DNA of 64,000 nt, from the NCBI RefSeq assembly GCF_004116495.1, contig NZ_PDKC01000003.1, positions 86,391 through 150,390 of the forward strand, read 5' to 3'. The DNA comes from Arcobacter sp. CECT 8985 (GTDB taxonomy: Bacteria; Campylobacterota; Campylobacteria; Campylobacterales; Arcobacteraceae). A program made the position numbers and the translations under genes. The notes under the pieces were generated by a model that was not told where the DNA came from, did no database searches, and saw only the letters and a program-made list of their open reading frames with translations. This document shows, in pieces, positions 35,300 to 44,586 of this stretch; positions within the stretch are counted from its first letter, which is position 1; each line of letters opens with the position of its first letter.

Positions 35300-35713
35300 T
35301 TAACAAATTTCTCTATCTGAAAAGAAAAATTTAATTTCATTAGCTGCATTTTCTAAAGAATCTGAACCATGAACCGCATTTGCATCAATTGAGTCTGCAA
35401 AATCTGCTCTAATTGTTCCAGCTGCTGCTTCTTTTGGGTTTGTTGCACCCATTAAATCTCTGTTTTTTGCCATTGCATCTTCACCTTCTAAAACTGAAAC
35501 TACAACTGGACCAGAAATCATAAATTCAACTAAATCGTTGAAAAAAGGTCTTTCTGCGTGTACTGCATAAAATGCTTCAGCATCAGCTTTTGATAATTGA
35601 AGTCTTTTTGTAGCTGCAATTTTTAATCCAGCAGATTCAAATCTGTCAAGGATTTTTCCTACTACGTTTTTTTTCACTGCATCAGGTTTGATGATTGATA
35701 ATGTTTGTTCCAT
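35300..35713 (-). CDS. ndk: Nucleoside diphosphate kinase
   Basis: A 137-residue enzyme that balances nucleoside triphosphates by passing phosphate through a His. The N-terminus [29 protein letters not shown] and the active-site His in NAVHGSDS (near 117) are all present. The length is normal. It leads the yceD-rpmF-plsX-fabH cluster. A terminator separates it from the ferredoxin gene upstream. Confidence 0.97.
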   Translation of the reverse strand: MEQTLSIIKPDAVKKNVVGKILDRFESAGLKIAATKRLQLSKADAEAFYAVHAERPFFNDLVEFMISGPVVVSVLEGEDAMAKNRDLMGATNPKEAAAGTIRADFADSIDANAVHGSDSLENAANEIKFFFSDREIC

Positions 35714-35767
35714 TTAAGTATATTCCTCTACTAATTTTATTAAGTCGCGGATTATACCTAAAAAATA

Positions 35768-35807
35768 AAAAAAAGGCAAGCAGAATTACATCTACTTGCC
35801 TTTTTTT
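35768..35807 (-). terminator. Terminator between the ferredoxin gene and ndk
   Basis: A GGCAAG/CTTGCC stem extended by A/T pairs (35768-35780 with 35795-35807) and flanked by an A-tract and a T-tract, so it works in both directions. It ends the ferredoxin transcript and shows that ndk has its own promoter. Confidence 0.75.
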
Positions 35808-35832
35808 AGTAAAAATCTGTAAAATTTATATA

Positions 35833-36108
35833 TTAGTCTTCTACTACAGGAGTTCCAGCTTGTCCTCTTTCTGGGCTTTCTACTGAACCTACACCTGGTT
35901 CATCCCATACAATACATCCCTCTGTTGGACATGCATCGGCACATGCTGGAGAATCATGATGACCTACACATTCTACACATTTATCAGCGTGAACAAAATA
36001 GATATCTTCACCTGTTGGATTTTCATCATTGTCAACGATAGCTTCAACAGGACACTCATCTAAACAAGCGTCACAACTAATACAAATGTCAGTAATTTTA
36101 ACTGCCAT
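35833..36108 (-). CDS. 2[4Fe-4S] ferredoxin
   Basis: A 91-residue protein with two cluster motifs. The first is CISCDACLDECP. The second is CVECVGHHDSPACADACP, with the insertion between cysteines typical of Allochromatium-type (YfhL-like) ferredoxins. The C-terminal end is acidic. It is a low-potential electron carrier. A strong AAGGAG ribosome binding site is present. It is transcribed alone, and its redox partner is not indicated by neighbours. Confidence 0.92.
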   Translation of the reverse strand: MAVKITDICISCDACLDECPVEAIVDNDENPTGEDIYFVHADKCVECVGHHDSPACADACPTEGCIVWDEPGVGSVESPERGQAGTPVVED

Positions 36109-36220
36109 GTTATCTCCTTGGAAAATTTTAGAAACTTTATCATACTGTAAATAAATATATAATTAAATATTATCCGTAATTTGATAAGTATATGTAATGA
36201 AATTGTACATTAATAATAAG

Positions 36221-37372
36221 TTATACTAATGATTTTATCTGTTTTACTTTATCTATTTTTTCCCATGGAAGTTCAATATCATCCCTTCCAAAGTGCCCAT
36301 ATGAAGCAGTTTGCTTATATATAGGTCTTAATAAATCTAATTGATTTATAATTCCCCTTGGTGTTAAATCAAATACTTTATTAATAATTTCAAGAATTTT
36401 TGATTCTTCTATATTATTTGTTTTATATGTATCTATCATTATAGATGTAGGATTACTTATACCAATTGCATAAGATAGTTGAATTACTATTCTTTCACAT
36501 AATTTTGCAGCAACTAAATTTTTTGCAATATATCTTGCCATGTATGCTGCACTTCTATCAACTTTAGTTGGGTCTTTACCTGAAAAAGCTCCACCTCCAT
36601 GAGGACAACTTCCACCATAACTATCTACAATAATTTTTCTTCCAGTAAGGCCTGCATCAGCTTGTGGACCACCAATTACAAATCTTCCTGTTGGATTGAT
36701 ATGAAAAACTGTATCTTTATTTATTAACTCTTTTGGTATTACTTCATAAATTACTTCTTCTAATATATCTTCTTTTAATATATCTGATTTAATAGTGTCT
36801 GAATGTTGAGCTGAAATAACTACTGTTTTTACTTTTGTTGGTTTATTATTAATGTATTCAACTGTTACTTGAGCTTTGCCATCTGGTCTTAAGTAAGGTA
36901 ATATTCCTTTTTTTCTTACATCACTTAATCTTTTAGTTAATTTATGTGCTAAATTTATAGGTAAAGGCATTAATTCTTTAGTCTCATTACAAGCATACCC
37001 AAACATCATTCCTTGGTCACCTGCACCAATCTCTCCATTTTGTTTATCAACTGCACTTGATATATCTATACTTTGTTCTGCAATTGCATTTAAAACACCT
37101 GCACTTCTATAATCAAGTCCATATGCTGAATTTGTATATCCAATTTCTCTTATTACTTCTCTTACTATATCTTGTATTGGAGCATAGACTTCAGTTTTTA
37201 ATTCGCCTGCTACTAAACACAATCCATTTGTTAAGACTGTTTCGCAAGCAACTCTAGCATTTTTATCTTTTTTTATTATGTAATCAAGAACTGCATCAGA
37301 TATTTGATCTGCAATTTTATCTGGATGACCTTCTGTTACTGATTCGCTTGTAAATAAATAGTTATTAGTCAT
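36221..37372 (-). CDS. metK: S-adenosylmethionine synthetase
   Basis: A 383-residue enzyme that makes S-adenosylmethionine from methionine and [47 protein letters not shown] and [16 protein letters not shown] are complete. The length is normal. AGAAGGAAA precedes the ATG. It diverges from the peroxiredoxin gene across a 142-base gap with a TATAAT on the other strand. Confidence 0.97.
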   Translation of the reverse strand: MTNNYLFTSESVTEGHPDKIADQISDAVLDYIIKKDKNARVACETVLTNGLCLVAGELKTEVYAPIQDIVREVIREIGYTNSAYGLDYRSAGVLNAIAEQSIDISSAVDKQNGEIGAGDQGMMFGYACNETKELMPLPINLAHKLTKRLSDVRKKGILPYLRPDGKAQVTVEYINNKPTKVKTVVISAQHSDTIKSDILKEDILEEVIYEVIPKELINKDTVFHINPTGRFVIGGPQADAGLTGRKIIVDSYGGSCPHGGGAFSGKDPTKVDRSAAYMARYIAKNLVAAKLCERIVIQLSYAIGISNPTSIMIDTYKTNNIEESKILEIINKVFDLTPRGIINQLDLLRPIYKQTASYGHFGRDDIELPWEKIDKVKQIKSLV

Positions 37373-37469
37373 AAAATATTTCCTTCTGGAAAAATATTAT
37401 TAATAAGTAAAATTTTTCTTAAATTAAAAATCTAACTAAATTATAATGTTTTCTTTTAGGATATTATTA

Positions 37470-37475
37470 TATAAT
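37470..37475 (+). promoter_or_regulatory. -10 box of the peroxiredoxin gene
   Basis: TATAAT in an A/T-rich stretch 40 bases before the peroxiredoxin ATG. No operator could be recognised with confidence. Confidence 0.45.
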
Positions 37476-37514
37476 TACACAACTTAATTAATTTTAACTT
37501 TGAAAGGAAAGAAC

Positions 37515-38111
37515 ATGTTAGTTACAAAAAAAGCTCCAGATTTCACAGCAGCAGCTGTATTAGCAGATGGTCAAATTGTAGAGGATTTTAATTTATATGA
37601 TAATATAGGAGAAAAAGGTGCAGTAGTATTTTTCTATCCAATGGACTTTACATTTGTATGCCCATCAGAGATTATAGCATTCTCAAAAAGAGCAGCAGAA
37701 TTTAGTGAAAGAGGAGTGAATGTAATTGGTGTATCAGTAGATTCACAATTTTCACACTTTGCATGGAGAGAAACACCAGTAGAACAAGGTGGAATTGGAA
37801 GAGTAAATTTCCCATTAGTTGCAGATATAACAAAACAAATTTCAAGAGACTTTGATGTATTATTCGAAGAATCAGTTGCACTAAGAGGATCATTTTTAAT
37901 AGACAAAGATGGAACAGTAAGACATGCAGTAATAAATGACTTACCATTAGGAAGAAATATAGACGAAATGGTAAGAATGGTAGATACAATGTTATTTACT
38001 AATGAGCATGGTGAAGTTTGTCCTGCTGGATGGAACAAAGGTGATGAAGGAATGAAAGCAGATAGAGAAGGTGTTGCTTCTTATCTTGCTAAAAATGAAG
38101 ATAATTTATAA
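37515..38111 (+). CDS. 2-Cys peroxiredoxin (AhpC/Prx1 type)
   Basis: The start is ATG 37515 with GAAAGGAAAG just upstream; a TTG at 37500 is inferior. The 198-residue enzyme has the peroxidatic Cys in DFTFVCPSEI (near 49), and the resolving Cys in GEVCPAGW (near 170). These mark a typical dimeric 2-Cys peroxiredoxin. It reduces hydrogen and organic peroxides using thioredoxin or a similar donor. It is transcribed alone with its own terminator. TsaA or AhpC would be the usual name. Confidence 0.93.
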   Translation: MLVTKKAPDFTAAAVLADGQIVEDFNLYDNIGEKGAVVFFYPMDFTFVCPSEIIAFSKRAAEFSERGVNVIGVSVDSQFSHFAWRETPVEQGGIGRVNFPLVADITKQISRDFDVLFEESVALRGSFLIDKDGTVRHAVINDLPLGRNIDEMVRMVDTMLFTNEHGEVCPAGWNKGDEGMKADREGVASYLAKNEDNL

Positions 38112-38133
38112 TATTTAATTGTATTCATCTTAA

Positions 38134-38175
38134 AGGAAGTACCATTTTATGGTGCTTCCTCCTTTTAATTGACTT
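38134..38175 (+). terminator. Terminator of the peroxiredoxin gene
   Basis: An 11-bp stem AGGAAGTACCA with TGGTGCTTCCT (one G-U pair), a five-base loop, then CCTTTTAATTGACTTTTTTTT. Confidence 0.75.
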
Positions 38176-38274
38176 TTTTTTAAATAAACACTACAATTAC
38201 AGAACTTAATTTTAAACTAAAACTTCAAAAACTACATACTTTATGTGTATCGAAATAAAAGGTTAAATAAACTT

Positions 38275-39618
38275 ATGGAAGAGTCAAAAACTCAATCTAA
38301 AACAAAAAGTCCCAAGACTAATGGGAATTCTAGTAGAAAAACTAGAACTCATATTCCTGTAGAAGGGCATACAATTGAAAAACTAAGAGAATATCCTTTA
38401 GAAGATCTGTTAAAAATAGCTAAAGAATTAAAAGTAGAAAATCCCCAAGAATTAAAACGACAAGATTTAATGTTCTCAATTTTGAAAAATCAAATTGATG
38501 CAGGTGGATTTGTATTATTTACTGGTATTTTAGAGATAAAAGAGGGTGGATTTGGTTTTTTAAGAGCAATTGATGGCAATTTTTCAGATACGTCAAGTGA
38601 TTCATATGTATCTGCAACTCAAATTAGAAAGTTTGCATTAAGAACAGGTGATATTGTTACTGGTCAAGTAAGGCCTCCAAACAAAGAGAGTGAAAAGTAT
38701 TATGCTTTATTAAAAATTGAAGCTATTAATTACTTACCTGTAAATGAATCTAAAAATAGACCACTATTTGATAACTTAACTCCTTTATATTCAACTGAAA
38801 GATTTAAATTTGAATACAATTCAAAAAAAATGACAGGAAGAATACTTGATTTATTTGCTCCTATGGGTAAAGGTCAAAGAGGATTAATTGTTGCACCACC
38901 AAAAACTGGTAAAACAGAGTTATTAAAAGATTTAGCATATGGTATTACAAAGAATCATCCTGAAACTCATCTAATGGTTTTATTAATTGATGAAAGACCT
39001 GAAGAAGTAACTGATATGCAAAGATGTGTTAAAGGTGAAGTTTACTCTTCTACTTTTGATTTACCTGCACATAATCATGTAAGAGTTGCCGAAATTGTTA
39101 TTGAAAAAGCAAAAAGACTTGTTGAAATGAAAAAAGATGTAGTAATCTTACTTGATTCAATCACAAGATTAGCAAGAGCATATAATACAGTAACTCCAAG
39201 TTCTGGTAAAGTTCTTTCTGGTGGTGTTGATGCAAATGCATTACATAAACCAAAAAGATTTTTTGGTGCAGCTAGAAATATAGAAGAGGGTGGTTCTTTA
39301 ACTATTATCTCAACAGCACTTATTGAAACTGGTTCAAAAATGGATGAAGTAATTTTTGAAGAGTTTAAAGGTACTGGTAATAGTGAAGTTGTATTAAGTA
39401 GAAATGCAGCTAATAGAAGAGTTTATCCAGCACTTGATATTATTAAATCTGGTACTAGAAAAGAAGAGTTATTATTGACTCCTGAAGTATTACAAAAAAC
39501 ATGGATTTTAAGAAATGCGATTTCATCAATGGATGAAGTAGAAGCACTTAAATTCTTATACTCAAAAATGCAAAGAACAGATAATAATGAAGAGTTTTTT
39601 GCTTCTATGAATGAGTAG
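38275..39618 (+). CDS. rho: Transcription termination factor Rho
   Basis: The start is ATG 38275 after AAAAGG; a GTG at 38245 would add ten residues. The 447-residue hexameric RNA helicase ends transcription at C-rich untranslated RNA. The N-terminal Rho domain ([17 protein letters not shown]), the RNA-binding cold-shock fold (GFGFLRA), Walker A ([10 protein letters not shown]), Walker B ([16 protein letters not shown]) and the C-terminal ATPase are complete. It has a short charged N-terminal extension and is transcribed alone. Confidence 0.96.
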   Translation: MEESKTQSKTKSPKTNGNSSRKTRTHIPVEGHTIEKLREYPLEDLLKIAKELKVENPQELKRQDLMFSILKNQIDAGGFVLFTGILEIKEGGFGFLRAIDGNFSDTSSDSYVSATQIRKFALRTGDIVTGQVRPPNKESEKYYALLKIEAINYLPVNESKNRPLFDNLTPLYSTERFKFEYNSKKMTGRILDLFAPMGKGQRGLIVAPPKTGKTELLKDLAYGITKNHPETHLMVLLIDERPEEVTDMQRCVKGEVYSSTFDLPAHNHVRVAEIVIEKAKRLVEMKKDVVILLDSITRLARAYNTVTPSSGKVLSGGVDANALHKPKRFFGAARNIEEGGSLTIISTALIETGSKMDEVIFEEFKGTGNSEVVLSRNAANRRVYPALDIIKSGTRKEELLLTPEVLQKTWILRNAISSMDEVEALKFLYSKMQRTDNNEEFFASMNE

Positions 39619-39647
39619 ATAAAATTCTAAATATTAGAATTTTATCT
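39617..39647 (+). terminator. Stem-loop at the end of rho
   Basis: A perfect 14-bp, very A/T-rich inverted repeat (39617-39630 with 39634-39647) starting in the rho stop codon, followed by ATTTAAATAATTT. The low GC content makes its strength uncertain. Confidence 0.45.
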
Positions 39648-39702
39648 ATTTAAATAATTTATTTAACTTGATATATTGATTTTTATTAGTAAATTATAGA
39701 AT

Positions 39703-39728
39703 AAAAAGAGGTAAACATACCTCTTTTA
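39703..39728 (-). terminator. Stem-loop after the small ORF
   Basis: Inverted repeat AAAAGAGGTA/TACCTCTTTT with a four-base loop, 17 bases past the stop of the 31-residue ORF on the minus strand. It could also back up rho termination on the plus strand. Confidence 0.5.
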
Positions 39729-39744
39729 TAATGTAGATACAAAG

Positions 39745-39840
39745 TTACTTTTCTTTTACAAAAAGTCCCACTATCCAGCTAAAACCTGCAAATGCTAATA
39801 GCCCTGAAACAATAAAAAGTAGTATCTCTGTGATAAACAT
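39745..39840 (-). CDS. 31-residue single-helix membrane protein
   Basis: A small frame from ATG 39840 with a strong ribosome binding site (GGAAAGGGGACATT). The product has one continuous hydrophobic helix of about 24 residues (ITEILLFIVSGLLAFAGFSWIV) and a basic end (KEK). A stem-loop follows its stop. The initiation site, helix and terminator together favour a real gene. Small single-helix proteins can serve as accessory subunits of respiratory or transport complexes; the partner is unknown here. Confidence 0.6.
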   Translation of the reverse strand: MFITEILLFIVSGLLAFAGFSWIVGLFVKEK

Positions 39841-39924
39841 AATGTCCCCTTTCCTTATATTATAAATGAATAGTCATTCATAAACATAATAAAGAATTTT
39901 AGGGCATTTTAAATTAGAATAAAA

Positions 39925-40590
39925 TTAAATATGAGATAAAAAAGCTAATTTATATTCATCAATTCTAAAATCAAGTGTTGAATAATTTGGGTTTATTAAC
40001 TTCTTTTCTTTATATATTTTATTTGCCCCAATCGATCTATTTGCAGCATTTGAAGGAGAAGTTAAACTATATATTTTTATAAATCTATTATTTAAAATTA
40101 AACTATGTTCTCTAATTTTTTTATTTTTTATAAAATTTAGTTGTAAATTTTGCTTTTTTATTATTTTATTGAAAAAAAATTCTGGTGAATTTTTACTACT
40201 TTTTCCAGTAAAAATAATCTTTTTTATTTTTGTAAAACTTTTTAAAACACTAATAATATCTCTAAGTTTTATATCTTTCATTCCTAAATCACTTGCATCT
40301 ATTTTATCTCTTTTGCATGAATCTACTATATCACATATTCCAATTTTGTTTTCTTTTAAAAAATTAATTCTTTGTTTTATTGCAATATTAGAATTGTCAT
40401 ATGTAAAGTTTTGATGAAAAATATTTTCTAATATAGGCCAAAGTAGATTATCTTTAGAACCATAACAAAAATCAACATCATCTTTTTTTAATATTTTTGT
40501 ACAAAATCTTGGTGGAGGTAATGTTCCAACAATTAAAGTTTCGCACTCTTTATATAAAAAGGGTTCATATGGATGAAAGTGATTAAACAA
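39925..40590 (-). CDS. Uracil-DNA glycosylase superfamily protein
   Basis: A 221-residue protein started by TTG with AAAAGGA upstream. TLIVGTLPPP near residue 20 stands in the place of the catalytic GINPG/GxxPG loop of the superfamily. IFTGKSS near 120 and LTSPSNAANRS near 185 match the second active-site motif (SPS). It resembles a poorly studied branch related to Mug/UDG. Base-excision activity is inferred from the fold and not assured, since the first motif differs. The gene is divergent from murI. Confidence 0.7.
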   Translation of the reverse strand: MFNHFHPYEPFLYKECETLIVGTLPPPRFCTKILKKDDVDFCYGSKDNLLWPILENIFHQNFTYDNSNIAIKQRINFLKENKIGICDIVDSCKRDKIDASDLGMKDIKLRDIISVLKSFTKIKKIIFTGKSSKNSPEFFFNKIIKKQNLQLNFIKNKKIREHSLILNNRFIKIYSLTSPSNAANRSIGANKIYKEKKLINPNYSTLDFRIDEYKLAFLSHI

Positions 40591-40692
40591 GGGCTTCCTT
40601 TTGATTTTGTAATTTTGATTTAATATTAATTATTTTAACAAAGTAGTTATCAATTTTTTGTTATAATCAACAAAATTGATATAAGGTAGAAG

Positions 40693-41484
40693 TTGAAAAT
40701 AGGAGTATTTGATTCTGGACTTGGAGGTTTAACTGTTGTAAAAGCAATTAGTGAAAAATTTAAAGGTGCAGATATTTTTTATATAGCAGACACACAGTAT
40801 GCTCCATATGGGGATAAAACACAAAATGAGATAAAACAAAGATGTGTTCAAATCACTGAATTTTTAATAAATAAACATAATATAGAAGCTTTAATTGTCG
40901 CTTGTAATACAGCAACCTCTGCAGCAATAAAGTATTTAAGACAAACTTATAAAGAACTAATTGTAATTGGAACAGAACCTGGAATTAAACCTGCACTTAG
41001 TTTGACAAAAAGTTCTCATGTAGCAGTACTAGCAACAAAAGCGACATTAAAAGGTGAAAAGTATCAACAGTTAGTAAAACAGCTTTCAGAAGGTAAAAAT
41101 ATAACTTTATATGAAAAAGCTTGTGTTGGATTAGTAGAGCAAATTGAAAAGGGTGAAATTAATTCAGAGCAAACTTATAATATGTTAAATAATTGGCTTT
41201 TACCAATGAAAAAGAATGGTGTTGATACAATTGTTTTAGGTTGTACACATTACCCTTTAGTTAGTGAAATTATAAAAGATATTATGGGGAATGAAATAAA
41301 CTTAATTGAAACAGGTGAAGCAATTGCTAATAGATTAATTTATTTATCTTCTTTAAAAGGGCATAATGATATAAAACCTTTAAAAATATCGATTTGTCAC
41401 ACAGGTGATATAAACAAAAATATGATAAATAAAATTTTTAAAAATTATAAAAATAAGATAGAAATAAGGAAATGCAAGATATGA
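40693..41484 (+). CDS. murI: Glutamate racemase
   Basis: A 263-residue enzyme that supplies D-glutamate for peptidoglycan. The first catalytic Cys is in VACNTATSAA (near 70), the second in LGCTHYPLV (near 181). The N-terminus KIGVFDSGLGGLTV is typical. The start is TTG after AAGGTAGAAG. It overlaps dnaX at ATGA, so cell-wall precursor supply and DNA replication are translationally linked here. Confidence 0.95.
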   Translation: MKIGVFDSGLGGLTVVKAISEKFKGADIFYIADTQYAPYGDKTQNEIKQRCVQITEFLINKHNIEALIVACNTATSAAIKYLRQTYKELIVIGTEPGIKPALSLTKSSHVAVLATKATLKGEKYQQLVKQLSEGKNITLYEKACVGLVEQIEKGEINSEQTYNMLNNWLLPMKKNGVDTIVLGCTHYPLVSEIIKDIMGNEINLIETGEAIANRLIYLSSLKGHNDIKPLKISICHTGDINKNMINKIFKNYKNKIEIRKCKI

Positions 41485-43682
41485 GTGAACCAATAGCAGA
41501 TAAAAAAGTTTTAGCACTGAAATATAGACCAAAAAGATTTGAAGATTTAGTAGGTCAAAGTACAATCTCTCAAACACTATCTTTGGCATTAGACTCAAAT
41601 AGATTATCTCATGCATACCTTTTTAGTGGGTTAAGAGGAAGTGGAAAAACAAGTACTGCAAGAATTATGGCAAAAGCTTTACTTTGTTCAAATGGCCCAA
41701 CATCAAAACCTTGTGAAGTTTGTGAAAATTGTCAAAGTGCAAATGCAAATAGACATCTTGATATTATTGAGATGGATGCTGCAAGTAATAGAGGAATTGA
41801 TGATATTAAAGATTTGATTGAACATACTAAATATAAGCCAAGTAGTGCAAGATTTAAAGTATTTATAATCGATGAAGTTCATATGCTTACAACTCAAGCA
41901 TTTAATGCACTATTAAAAACTTTAGAAGAGCCACCAAGTTTTGTTAAATTTATTTTAGCAACAACTGATCCTTTAAAACTTCCAGCAACAATTTTAAGTA
42001 GAACACAACACTTTAGATTTAATAAAATATCAAATGCTGATGTTGTTCATCATTTAGCACATATATTAATACAAGAAGATGTAGAGTATGAAACAGATGC
42101 TTTAGAAATATTAGCAAGAAGTGGACAAGGAAGTTTAAGAGATACTTTAACTTTACTTGACCAAGCTATTATTTTTTCTAAAGGTAAAGTAAACACAATT
42201 TCAGTTGTTGAAATGCTAGGACTTATTGAACCAAAAGTTATGGATGAAATTTTTGATATTATTTTAAATAAAAAAGATGTTACAACTCTTGTTAAAAAAC
42301 TAGAAAACTATGAAGTTTCACAAGTTTGTGATGAAATGACTATTTATTTAAAACAAAAAATGCTTGAAAAAGATGCAAAATTTGATTTACTTTTATTTGA
42401 TAGATTTTTTAGAATATTAGCTGATGCGAAACATTTATTAGCATTAAATTCAGATGCAAGTTTTGTATTGATTTTAAGTTTATTAAAAATGCAAGAAGCA
42501 ACAAATTTAAAATCAATTCAAGATATTATTAATCAAGTAGAAGAAGTTGAAGTACAACCTGCTGTAAAAGAAGTTATTTCAAAACAAAATATAGTTGAAA
42601 ATAGTAATATAAGTCAGATGAGTAGTGAAGTTATTAATGATGAACCTAAAAAAGAAGAAGTTGTAAAACAAGAACCAATAAAACAAGAACCTTCAAAAGA
42701 AGAAATTAGACAAAAATTAGAAGAAGATTTAAATAGTATAAAAAATAAAAGTGAACAAGAAAATAGTATTCAATCTGATTCAAATCCATTTGAGACACAA
42801 AATCAAGAGTTATCTGAAACGAAAATCGAAGAGCCTACAGTTGTTGATCTTGCATTAAGTAGTAATGAAAGTAATATATCTATAGAATCTATTGATGCCG
42901 TACCTTTTGTTACACCTTTTGATGAAGATTTTCAAGAAACAGCTTTTATACCTGAAGAAAATGTTAACACACAAGAACAAGTTTCTAATCAAGTTGAGAA
43001 CCAACAAGAAGTAGAAGAACCTGTAGTGAACGATCAAGAACAGAATAATCAACTTTCAAATACACAAGAAAAGCCAGAAATTATTAACACGGAAAATGAA
43101 AGTAGTGAAGATGCATTATCTGATGCACTTAATTCTCAGTTAGAAAAAGATAAAGATCCATCTTTTGAACTGTATGAAATAGTAATAAATAGAGTTTATG
43201 ATAGAGATGTAAGATTAGGTGAGTGTTTTGAAGATAATTTTGTTTATAAAAGTTATGAAAATAAAAAATTAGAAATTATCTCATATGCACAAGGTGATGA
43301 AAGAAAATTTTTATTTAAACATTTTGGAATATTAAAAACATTTATTTATGATGTATTTGGTAGTGATACTGAATTAGATTTTATAAAAGATGATTCACCA
43401 AATCAAAAAAAAAAAACTGATTTAGAGAATAAAGTAGAAGAAAAACAAGAAACTGAGGAAAATAATCAACCACCAGTTGATATTCCTCATGATAGTGAAC
43501 CAAAAGCTATTGAAGATGATTTACAAGGAGGTTCTGGGTGTGTTGCAACTATGCACAATACTGAAAAACCTAAACCTTCTCAACAAGAACTAGAAATAAA
43601 TGACATCTTGAACTCAAAAATGCTAAATAAAGCAAAAGAACTTTTTGATATCAAGAAAATCACAGTTAAAACAAAGAGTTAA
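41481..43682 (+). CDS. dnaX: DNA polymerase III gamma/tau subunit
   Basis: The start is ATG 41481, in ATGA overlap with murI and ten bases after AAGGA; ATG 41472 lies too close to it. The 733-residue clamp-loader subunit has KYRPKRFEDLVGQ, Walker A (GLRGSGKTST), a four-Cys zinc site (CSNGPTSKPCEVCENC), and the sensor region ATTDPLKLPATILSR. A long Gln/Glu-rich linker (about 365-560) and a C-terminal tau domain follow. A run of 12 A at 43405-43416 falls in codons 642-646. Gain or loss of one A there would stop translation within a few codons, so slippage could yield a shortened form. Confidence 0.95.
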   Translation: MSEPIADKKVLALKYRPKRFEDLVGQSTISQTLSLALDSNRLSHAYLFSGLRGSGKTSTARIMAKALLCSNGPTSKPCEVCENCQSANANRHLDIIEMDAASNRGIDDIKDLIEHTKYKPSSARFKVFIIDEVHMLTTQAFNALLKTLEEPPSFVKFILATTDPLKLPATILSRTQHFRFNKISNADVVHHLAHILIQEDVEYETDALEILARSGQGSLRDTLTLLDQAIIFSKGKVNTISVVEMLGLIEPKVMDEIFDIILNKKDVTTLVKKLENYEVSQVCDEMTIYLKQKMLEKDAKFDLLLFDRFFRILADAKHLLALNSDASFVLILSLLKMQEATNLKSIQDIINQVEEVEVQPAVKEVISKQNIVENSNISQMSSEVINDEPKKEEVVKQEPIKQEPSKEEIRQKLEEDLNSIKNKSEQENSIQSDSNPFETQNQELSETKIEEPTVVDLALSSNESNISIESIDAVPFVTPFDEDFQETAFIPEENVNTQEQVSNQVENQQEVEEPVVNDQEQNNQLSNTQEKPEIINTENESSEDALSDALNSQLEKDKDPSFELYEIVINRVYDRDVRLGECFEDNFVYKSYENKKLEIISYAQGDERKFLFKHFGILKTFIYDVFGSDTELDFIKDDSPNQKKKTDLENKVEEKQETEENNQPPVDIPHDSEPKAIEDDLQGGSGCVATMHNTEKPKPSQQELEINDILNSKMLNKAKELFDIKKITVKTKS

Positions 43683-43749
43683 AACCAATTTTTGGGCTTT
43701 AAGTCATGTTTTAATATAATGTTTTAAATTTAATTAAGGAGATTTATTT

Positions 43750-44586
43750 ATGTCTTTAACAACAAAGATGCTACTTATAAGTTCACTTCTTTTTAGTAGT
43801 GCATATGCAAACAGTATAGATGATAAAGTTATAAATTTTGAAAAAAATAGATTTTCTAAAAATAAAAGAGTAGAAATAAAAGATTTATCAATAAGTTTGA
43901 AAAAAGAGTTGCCTTTAAAAGGTTGGTATGGATTTATTATTGATGTAAATGCACAAATTGCAAACAAAAACTTAAATGCTAAAGATATTATATTTTCAAA
44001 TGGGGAAGTTATGGCTCCTCAATTAGTTGATATTAAAACTGGAAAGTCATATAAAGACTTAATGACTCCAGATTTAACTAGTATTTATTATAGTAAAAAA
44101 AGACTAATTGCAGGAACAGATAATGCTAGTGATAAATTAGTTGTATTTTCAGATCCGTTATGTCCTTTTTGTATAGAGTTTATTCCAAAAGTAATTGAGT
44201 ATGTAAAAGAGCATAAAGATATTGCTTTATATTATTATCATTTCCCACTTTTTCAACTTCATCCAGCATCTAAAACAATTGTAAGAGCTATGATTGTTGC
44301 TAAGCAAAAAGGTGTTAAAGATGTAGAATTAAAAGTTTACAAAGCAAACTTCAATAAATATTTTGAACCTGATGAAAAAGATGTAAGTAAAATCTTAAAA
44401 GCATTCAATAAAGTTCTTAAAACAAATATAAAACTAGATGAAATAAATAAAAAATCTATTGATGAAGAAGTTTTTACAGATATAAATATGGGTGAAAATG
44501 TGATGGTTGAAGGAACACCTACAATATTTGTTAATGGAAAACAAGATAAAACAAAATTAGAATATGAGATGTTAGGAAAAGAGTAG
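43750..44586 (+). CDS. Exported DsbC/DsbG-like thiol-disulfide protein
   Basis: A 278-residue precursor with a signal peptide (about 1-20, ending SSAYA). After an N-terminal region that may dimerise, a thioredoxin fold starts near 130 with the active-site motif CPFC in FSDPLCPFCIEF. A cis-Pro loop VEGTPTIFVNG follows near 255. This fits a periplasmic disulfide isomerase or oxidase of the DsbA/DsbC group. AAGGAG precedes the ATG. The hemC start abuts its stop. Confidence 0.82.
   Translation: MSLTTKMLLISSLLFSSAYANSIDDKVINFEKNRFSKNKRVEIKDLSISLKKELPLKGWYGFIIDVNAQIANKNLNAKDIIFSNGEVMAPQLVDIKTGKSYKDLMTPDLTSIYYSKKRLIAGTDNASDKLVVFSDPLCPFCIEFIPKVIEYVKEHKDIALYYYHFPLFQLHPASKTIVRAMIVAKQKGVKDVELKVYKANFNKYFEPDEKDVSKILKAFNKVLKTNIKLDEINKKSIDEEVFTDINMGENVMVEGTPTIFVNGKQDKTKLEYEMLGKE

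Noticed and set aside
37634..38038. 134-residue minus-strand ORF
   Set aside because: It lies wholly within the peroxiredoxin gene, has no ribosome binding site and no recognisable domain.
38245..38274. GTG start for rho
   Set aside because: The ATG at 38275 has AAAAGG upstream and gives a normal Rho N-terminus; the extension has no support.
40693..43682. Frameshift in dnaX at the A-run
   Set aside because: The frame is intact through the run and gives a sensible C-terminus; only slippage remains as a possibility.
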